24,596 bases of DNA, taken from the NCBI GenBank assembly GCA_019649035.1, contig BMAT01009950.1, positions 269,543-294,138 of the forward strand. The letters are read 5' to 3'. Below are positions 18,563 through 24,596 of this stretch, piece by piece. Position 1 is the stretch's first letter; each line of letters starts with the position of its first letter. The DNA comes from Elysia marginata. Lineage: Eukaryota; Mollusca; Gastropoda; Plakobranchidae. Position numbers and translations under genes: made by a program. The notes beneath the pieces are model-generated. The model saw only the letters and a list, made by a program, of their open reading frames with translations, was not told the DNA's origin and did not search any database.

Positions 18563-20331
18563 TGAACCGCTGCTAGCCGCTCAGTGACTCAGTTCAGATT
18601 TGAGGACCAGGCAAAACTACGAAAATAACGTTTGGTTCAAACTTATTTTAACTAAGTGACCCTGAACATTTATTTCTGAGTTTTTTAGTTTCAGTTCGTC
18701 ATGGCATTTCTCCATATAATTTAGAGTCTATTTCTAGGCCTACATCTAGTCTTATCTCGATTCTATTTCTAGACTCCAGATAAAGGAGCAAAATTTTGGA
18801 GGGAGAGTAAACGAGGAGCAAATTGTTTGACACTGTGGGACTCCGTTAACCTTCTTGAGGTTATCCCGGCCAAACCCGACCCATCCTAAAATTTACGGGA
18901 GGGACTTAGCTTCCCCTCTTGGGCCAATGAGACTTGCCCATTTCGATTGTGATCTTGACAGAAAGTTGAAAATTGTGCTTGATTTTCAGAAAAAAAAAAG
19001 TTACTGTTGAAGGTGACTTTGAAAAATATTTTGTAAAACGTTTTGTCTAATTTAGTAGTTTTATTGTTTTTTATCTAATTTTTTAGTTTTTGATACCAAT
19101 GTGATCAGAACAAATAGCAAAAAATGACAAAAATATTTTTATAGAGAAAAAAATATAAATTACAGTTTGACGCTATCACACCTGAAAATCTTAGTAAAAA
19201 CAATTGTATAGCATTACGTCCCAGCACCGCGACTTCAAAGATTCACAGGGCAGTGTTAGCTGTTACTGATCTTATGTAACTGACATACCCAGATGTCAGT
19301 CCAGAACCAATCAGAGCCCCAGCTGGCCCGGTGCCTGACTGCCTGAGATCAGCCAGGCCTATAAGAAGTCAGCTACAGGGGAATGTTCTGATCGCTAGCC
19401 TGGGTGAATTTCACACCTTTTAGGCCTACAACACTACGTGGCAGGATTACAAAAAAGTTGAAAAACACCCGTGTTTTATTTCCAATGAACATAAATAGAA
19501 TTCTCGTGTCAAAACAAAATGTTTGGTTTTACAAAAATCCGACCACAAATAACAATTTTACATGAATGACTTTGAATCAAAATATGTTTATAATGCAATA
19601 AAAATCGTAATTTTTCATTGATTAGGCCTATGTAGTTTTTGGTATCATTTTTCATGTCTCAATCAATGAGGCGCTATTGAAAATTTTACTTTGGACTTTG
19701 AAATCATTCTGCCCTGCGATTTCCATTTCTTCGCTGACGTCACACACTACTATACTACTACTAGATCTAGTACAGCAGGGCCCTTACTCATGACGCAACT
19801 GTTACCTTGAGTCTCGGCATTTGGCTTGGTCAGTCTTACAACCACTTAGGCTCTGATTGGATTTCAGTTTGACTCTTGACAGGTCTTGGCCGGTCTTGAC
19901 CAATGATAGATAAGATTGAGACCTACTAGAATCTGGGCAAATGAAATCTGTCGTACTAGAGGAGCAAAATGAGCGGCTTCCGTATATTTCTAAAGAAAAG
20001 GGTGTGACTTCCCACAAACGCCCCCAAAATTAATCTGCACTCAAAAAGGTTAAGGAGGTAGTACTTTGACTCCCTGTACACACAGGCCACAACTGAATTT
20101 AACTTTTTAACTGTACGTAAAAACTGGATCTGCAAATCGTCTCCACGAATTGCATGGCACACCCTTTCGGCCTTTGGTCTGAGTTACTCTTAGCCGAGTC
20201 AAGCCTTAAGGCCAGTGGCCAAAAGGTCCAAGACTAATAAGATTTAGAATCTAGATCTAGATCTAGATATAAATCTAGAATGGACTGCTAGGTGAATCTA
20301 TAGATCTAGATATGATCTGGATTCGGCTTTA
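18563..20331. other. Upstream region without a recognised gene
   Basis: No gene was recognised. The stretch is locally GC-richer (19200-19400) with a CCAATCAG box near 19305 and a perfect CRE, TGACGTCA, at 19735-19742. CTAGATCTAGAT clusters lie at about 19759-19772 and 20248-20310. The missing SF3B3 5' UTR exon and promoter could lie here, but no transcript-level sign decides it. Confidence 0.35.
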
Positions 20332-20425
20332 TCCAGGGATTGGCCCGCTGGTGTTAAAAATGGGTTGTTATTCCTTTCATTTCGTCAGTCTCGCCAGCGG
20401 GCCAATGCCAGGATTATCCCCTGGA
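20332..20425. repeat. 94-bp imperfect inverted repeat
   Basis: TCCAGGG (20332-20338) with ATTGGCCCGCTGG (20339-20351) is inverted as CCAGCGGGCCAAT (20394-20406) and CCCTGGA (20419-20425). The two blocks are contiguous on the left and separated by 12 bases on the right. The loop is 42 bases. The 13-bp inner stem is perfect and GC-rich in an AT-rich setting. It could be a miniature element or a structured RNA; nothing decides. Confidence 0.7.
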
Positions 20426-20962
20426 TTCTCGGTACAAAAATTGTTTATATTTATTTACGCTTGCATCTTCAGAGCGAATTTTGGAAGTTCACAAAACAAA
20501 TTATATCCATAATAATAGAAATTTACAGCATTTCTAATCGTGATGAATAATCAAAATTATTATTACAGTCGGATGTTTACATACCTTCTTCAGATTCACT
20601 GGATTTTGTGCGCACAGAACATACAAAATATAACGTTAATTATGGAATTTTTGTTTATCAAATCGGTTGGCGTTCGAAGCGTTCAAACAAAATACACTTC
20701 CGGTTGCGGTTTATGTCTCAGTCCTCACGAAGCCGTTAAATCCGGGCATGTCATGGAACTACATAGCCAAATCCTTCAACGTTAACAATTTAGAACACAC
20801 CGGCTGATTGTAGATGAAATACTAGGCCAAATAGCGGACGATTCCTGGTACAGTAATACTTTTTTTAATAGGAGCGTATTATCGGCTTCTGATTTTATGG
20901 TAACCGTCAATTAAATTGCACAATAATACCATTTGTCCTCGAGATTTCGAACCGTAAACATA

Positions 20963-21150
20963 GCTGATAAAGAAGAAGACAGGATCTTTCAATTAGATTG
21001 CATTGAATGCTACAAAAGTTTGCCAGAATTGTGGATTGTAAAAAGTGACGATTACAGAAACAGACAGAGGAAGGATGCAGCTTACGTTGTGCTACTTGGA
21101 CAGTTTCAGAAAAACTACCCAAAGTACTCAAGAGAAGATGTAAAAAAAGC
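20963..21150 (+). pseudogene. MADF domain N-terminal fragment (Harbinger accessory protein)
   Basis: The frame reads EDRIFQLDCIECYKSLPELW, then IVKSDDYRNRQRKDAAYVVL, then QFQKNYPKYSREDVKKAELL. The spacing of Y-x3-PELW, the YxNR-KDAAY centre and the YPxxSREDVKK segment is that of a MADF DNA-binding domain, as found in proteins encoded next to Harbinger transposases. The domain stops after the third helix region where it runs into the opposing frame, so the C-terminal part is missing. Confidence 0.65.
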
Positions 21151-21159
21151 TGAACTCTT

Positions 21160-21374
21160 ACAGAACGAATATTTGTTGTTGTTGTTTCTATCAGGGGTTC
21201 GACCATTTGCAATAGCTCATAATATGACTCAATATCCATGCGTAGAAAATGTTTAAAATCAACTGGCTCATTATGGCTCAGTTCACGTAGTAATTTAGTG
21301 TGGCCAAATGTTGAACGCTTCAGGAACCATTCCATTGACCACTGGGCGTTTTCTTCTTGGAGCATCTTTTTCAT
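21160..21374 (-). pseudogene. Harbinger-type transposase N-terminal fragment
   Basis: The minus frame reads MKKMLQEENAQWSMEWFLKR, STFGHTKLLRELSHNEPVDF, then KHFLRMDIESYYELLQMVEP and LIETTTTNIR. This is the pre-catalytic N terminus seen in HARBI1-like/Harbinger transposases: F-L-R-M, a YYELL helix and a basic stretch. After about 21160 the frame is only antisense of the MADF fragment. All DDE nuclease residues are lacking, so it cannot be active. Confidence 0.65.
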
Positions 21375-21545
21375 TTTCTATTGCTTGGTCAAAGTCGTCC
21401 ATCCTTCTTCAACGGATCCCAAGGCCAAAATGAACTTGTTTTTGCGCAATTTAATTGTCAATTATATTGAACGTGTTTGGGCAACAAAATATTGTCAATT
21501 ATATTGTGCAACCAGATTTGCGCAATATATTTGATCGTGTAGGGT

Positions 21546-21837
21546 CTGATTAAAACTAAGCCACTATACTGACTAGGCCTAAGTACACACACGTACAGAA
21601 AGCTTGAAGCTTTATTAAGTAAATAGAAACTTGCCGTTATTTAAAGAAATCTGCTGTTGTGTACGAAAAGAATCTTTGTACTTTCTTGTTTGAAAGTTAT
21701 CGGGATGCTTTTAAAGTGCGCTGGTTTTGAAAAAAATTCAAATCTTTTTTCACATGCGGGAGCTGTAAACGTAGAGACATAAAAAGTGAACTGAACGGAT
21801 GTAGGACAGGGACAGAAAAGAAAGAAGCACAAAAAAG
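21546..21837. other. Non-coding spacer between Harbinger and LINE remnants
   Basis: This is AT-rich sequence with no recognised gene, element end or RNA. The LINE similarity begins near 21838. Confidence 0.5.
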
Positions 21838-22111
21838 TATTCAATAGCTCACCGAGAGGTCAAGCAGTCTATCAAGAGAGATAAGAATAGATTCTTAGAG
21901 GAACAGACAGAAAGAGCTGAGCAAGCAGGTGCGAGTGGAAACATGAGACTGCTACACCAGATGACAAAGACCCTCTCGGGAAAACAAAGCAAACCAGTAA
22001 TACCATTCAAAGACCAACAAGGAAATTCTATCTTCACACAAGAGGGACGGCTGGCAAGATGGAAGGAACATTTTGAACAACTTCTGAACCGAACACCACC
22101 AGAAAACCCAC

Positions 22112-22234
22112 CAACTTCAAGGTTATATCAGAGACAACGCTTGGGACGATTGAAAGCTTGCTGCTACACTGTGATGTAAGGAGCGCTTGCATACACCACA
22201 CCCAGTCACATTATACTGACACCGGGCCGACCAG
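22112..22234 (-). mobile_element. SINE body fragment inserted in the LINE
   Basis: Positions 22112-22220 match 22523-22631 at 105 of 109 bases with no gaps. The next 14 bases (to 22234) do not occur in the second copy but precede the point where LINE coding resumes, so they probably belong to the SINE. It lacks the tRNA-like head and the 3' tail. It splits the LINE between NPP and AAGPD. Confidence 0.7.
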
Positions 22235-22492
22235 GCAGCAGGTCCAGACCTCATTCCACCATAGGCACTAAAAGCAGATATTCCTACAATAGTTGATATC
22301 CTTTATGGTCTATTTGTAAATATTAAGGAACAGGAGAAGTTACCTTGAGATTGGAAAGAGGGACATTTGATTAAACTTTCAAAGAAATGAGACTTGAGTA
22401 ACTGCAACAATTATAGAGGTATCACACTACTGTCTATACCTGGAAAAGTCTTTAACAGAATCATCCTTGAAAGAATGAAACATGCAGTAGAG

Positions 22493-22778
22493 TTAGGTTG
22501 TTTGAATTTTAACGTCTCTTTTCAACTTCAAGGTTATATCAGAGACGACGCTTGGGACAATTGAAAGCTTGCGACTACACTGTGATGTAAGGAGCGCTTG
22601 CATACACCACACCCAGTCACATTATACTGACTTAGCACTAAACCCATAATGCCAGACACTAGGCGGATCAGCTGCTAATACCAATTTTGAAGTCCTTGGT
22701 TTGACTCGGCCGGAGATCGAACGGCGCACCTCCCTATCTCTGAGCGAGTGTCTTACCGCTAGGCCACAGAGCCGGTGG
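22493..22778 (-). mobile_element. tRNA-derived SINE, near full length, inserted in the LINE
   Basis: On minus, the head reads GGCTCTGTGGCCTAGCGG, then TAAGACACTCGCTC, with an A box TGGCCTAGCGG (22766-22756) and a B box GTTCGATCTCC (22722-22712). An acceptor-like stem GGCTCTG/CCGAGTC allows six pairs of seven. A body of about 190 bp follows. The element ends with ACGTTAAAATTCAAACAA, a typical SINE tail. LINE coding stops at HAVE and resumes at KLRDNQ on the other side. It is not a functional tRNA gene: the anticodon arm is degenerate and it is embedded in repeat sequence. Confidence 0.75.
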
Positions 22779-24056
22779 AAAACTAAGAGACAACCAACCA
22801 GGATTTATGAAAAAATCGATCTTGTGTGGACCAGATAGCAACATTACGTATTTTTTTAGAACAGTCAACTGAATGGAACCCTCCTATTTTAATCAACTCT
22901 ATCGACTACGAGAAAGCCTGTGGCAGTTTGGATAGGCAGACCTCGTGGAAACTTTAGAGACACTGTGGTATACCACAAAAACTAGTCAATATCGTTAAAT
23001 CTACATATGACAGTTCCTAGTTGTACTGCAGGATCTCTGACCAGGGTCAGCTATCAGATAGTTTTCAGATTTGGAGTGGGGTACGCCAAGCCTGCCTTCT
23101 GTCACCATTTCTCCTTATTTTGGCTATTGATTGGATTATGAAGGAGTCTACAAGGGGTAAACAAAATGGTATTCAGTGGAACTTATGGCAGCAGTTGGAT
23201 GACTTAGATTTTGCCGATGACCTGGTCTTGCTTTCACATACTAAAGGGCAGATGCAAAGCAAGACTGAGGACCTAAATATAATACCAAAGAGTCTTGGGC
23301 TTCGCATCCACAGTGGAAAGTCTAAGGTACTTAAGTCACGAGTAGAAACCAAGGACGGAATATTACTAGGAACAGGGGCATTAGAGGGAGTGGTCTCATT
23401 TACATATTCAGAAAGTATAATCGACCTGAAGGGTGGAACAGACGTCGACATTAAGGCAAGAATTGGAAAGGCATGATCAACATACACACAACTACAAAGG
23501 ATCTGGAAAGCTAGAAACATACCTCAAAAGATCAAGATCAGACTTAACAATTCTAATGTCAAATCAGTTTTGCTGCATGGTTACGAAACTTGGAAAGCCA
23601 CACCTGGAGCAATAAGAAAGTGCAAACCTTTTATAAATAGATGTATGAGGGGTATTCTGAGAATAAAATGGCATGATATGGTAAGAAATGAGGAAGTTTG
23701 GAGGCGAACAGGGCAGAAACCAGTAGGAGAAGAAATCGGAACTAGAAGGTGGCGTTGGATTGGACACATACTGAGGAAACCACATAACAACATCACAAGA
23801 CAGGCACTTCATTGGAATCCACAAGGGAATAGAGGCAGGGGTAGGCCCAGAGAAACATGAAAGAGATTTGTAGAGAGGGAAATGGCAATGATGGGAAAAG
23901 GATGGGGTCAGCTTGGAAAGCTTGCCAAGGATGAAGGGCATTGATGATGATGGGAGCTGTATGTTGTGACTTAGTCATTAGTGGTTGCAGTCAGAAAAAA
24001 AATGCCAGGTAAAAGAATGGCGACATGGAGGTAAGACACGAGTGGCAGGACAAAGA

Positions 24057-24202
24057 GTTTGTGTTTGTTTGTGTGTGAGAAAGGGAGGGAGTTGTTAAAG
24101 GGAGAGTCAGAAAATCTAGTTCCTAGTACTTCCCTCTCCCCTCCCCTCTCTTTCTCTAACTATCTCTACCTCTCTGTCAAACACACACACACAAACACAT
24201 TT
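24057..24202. repeat. Low-complexity block: GT/GA-rich, then CT-rich and CA repeat
   Basis: GTTTGTGTTTGTTTGTGTGTG-type sequence runs into a GA-rich stretch (24057-24095). Its rough mirror follows: CTCCCCTCCCCTCTC (24133-24150) and a short CA microsatellite (24179-24202). The two halves are partly complementary, so the block could fold back. The 250 bp after it up to 24420 is AT-rich with nothing recognised. Confidence 0.7.
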
Positions 24203-24429
24203 TATTTCTTTATGCTGCCAGTAACTCATAACCATAGTCCAGTCAATTTAATTTTTGACGGGAAATCTCTGGCGATTTTTTTCAAAATTACTCATATAAA
24301 TACAATTTAATTACTTTGCAAATACCATATTTCATTGTGAATTATGAAGACTTTTTCAACGATATGCAACATGCAGAGGTTTGGTGCAAAAATATCCATA
24401 ATGATATTTTACTCTTGAGTTCCAAGGAA

Positions 24430-24579
24430 TGACGTATTGTGACGTCATTTATAGGTAGTAGGATTTCGGTTTCCGTGTCCTAACAGTGTTTTTCGAACTT
24501 ATCTGACCTAATACCATAAACATCTCAAAGAAAAAATTATGTTGCAGGGATTTCCCGCCAAAGCTATTTTTGGCGCAAA
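24430..24579. promoter_or_regulatory. Candidate promoter: CRE and E2F-like sites at the right edge
   Basis: TGACGTAT (24430-24437) and the perfect CRE TGACGTCA (24440-24447) are followed by TTTCCCGCCAAA (24551-24562) and TTTGGCGCAAA (24569-24579), both close to the E2F consensus. Such a combination is common at animal cell-cycle promoters. No TATA box or coding exon is visible, so any gene would begin beyond the window. Confidence 0.4.
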
Positions 24580-24596
24580 TTGACTGGACTTACTAT

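Larger units (their letters stand above)
20906..21545. mobile_element. Internally deleted PIF/Harbinger-like element
   Basis: It contains the two protein types that such elements carry, facing each other: a MADF-type fragment on plus and the transposase N terminus on minus. GTCAATTAAATTGCACAA (20906-20923) recurs inverted at 21440-21458 as GACAATTAAATTGCGCAA. Related TTGCGCAAT and GTCAATTATATTG repeats fill 21443-21535, as in subterminal repeats. The exact ends and target duplication were not resolved; the right end may be near the ACGATC/GATCGT at 21533-21538. Confidence 0.6.
21838..23955 (+). pseudogene. RTE-like LINE, 5'-truncated, multiply broken reverse transcriptase
   Basis: The reading begins in the linker after the endonuclease: HREVKQSIKRDKNRFLEE, then NMRLLHQMTKTLSGK and LARWKEHFEQLLNR (to 22111). 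It resumes at 22235 with AAGPDLIPP, ADIPTIVDILYGLF and NNYRGITLLSIPGK, and after 22779 with DYEKACGSLDR, SGVRQACLLSPF and the catalytic FADD (23210-23221). The C-terminal domain follows with RRWRWIGHILRKP and GRGRPRET. Stops lie at 22262, 22346, 22388, 23018, 23474 and 23858, with frameshifts near 22810 and 22960. The endonuclease is absent. The C-terminal style recalls RTE-clade elements such as schistosome SR2, and the TGA repeat near 23940-23951 may be the 3' tail. Confidence 0.85.

Noticed and set aside
19802..20162. Minus-strand open frames between 19802 and 20162
   Set aside because: Short, overlapping, no family resemblance and no splice or start context.
22700..22776. tRNA gene on the minus strand
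   Set aside because: A and B boxes are present, but the anticodon arm is poor and it continues into a SINE body and tail that recurs at 22112. It is a SINE head.
23173..23941. Minus-strand open frames across 23173-23978
   Set aside because: They are antisense shadows of the LINE reverse transcriptase frame on the plus strand.

Overview
The window is animal nuclear DNA with no bacterial features. It holds a spliced, intron-rich housekeeping gene on the minus strand with GT-AG introns, in an AT-rich background full of decayed transposons. A mollusc, possibly a gastropod, is my best guess. That guess rests on the style of the LINE, SINE and Harbinger remnants and on scattered CTAGATCTAGAT motifs. 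No marker fixes the species.

Positions 20-15215 (minus strand) are the 5' part of SF3B3, the U2 snRNP splicing factor SF3b130/SAP130. Eleven coding exons can be placed to the base. Their lengths sum to 1329 nt, exactly 443 codons with every phase consistent, from the start codon at 15204 to a donor at 20/19. The remaining roughly two thirds of the protein lies left of the window. An acceptor 11 bases upstream of the ATG implies a separate non-coding 5' UTR exon further right, which I could not locate.

The introns are largely mobile DNA. They hold two members (353-1457, 3989-5377) of a terminal-inverted-repeat family with CAGGGATGC ends, and a third member (16934-18562) lies upstream. They also hold a mariner-like element (1598-2347), a pogo-like miniature element (2963-3106), a LINE remnant (5755-6326) whose RT active-site region is deleted, a foldback (14711-14837), and a curious set of recurring GTAAGAGTTATC motifs (about 12370-13890) at roughly 190-bp spacing, interrupted by an assembly gap at 13930-14085.

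The upstream half (15216-24596) has no gene that looks functional. It contains a 222-bp tandem duplication (15304-15751), a piggyBac-type miniature element with palindromic TGACGTACG repeats (16210-16519), a 94-bp hairpin (20332-20425), an internally deleted PIF/Harbinger element (about 20906-21545), and an RTE-like LINE (about 21838-23955) broken by nonsense mutations and carrying two pieces of one tRNA-derived SINE. The last 180 bases have CRE and E2F-like sites and may be the promoter of a gene outside the window.

The only gene judged functional is SF3B3; the rest is mobile-element history plus possible regulatory DNA. I found no clear evidence of a new biological system. The motif array and the CAGGGATGC transposon family are the least explained structures.
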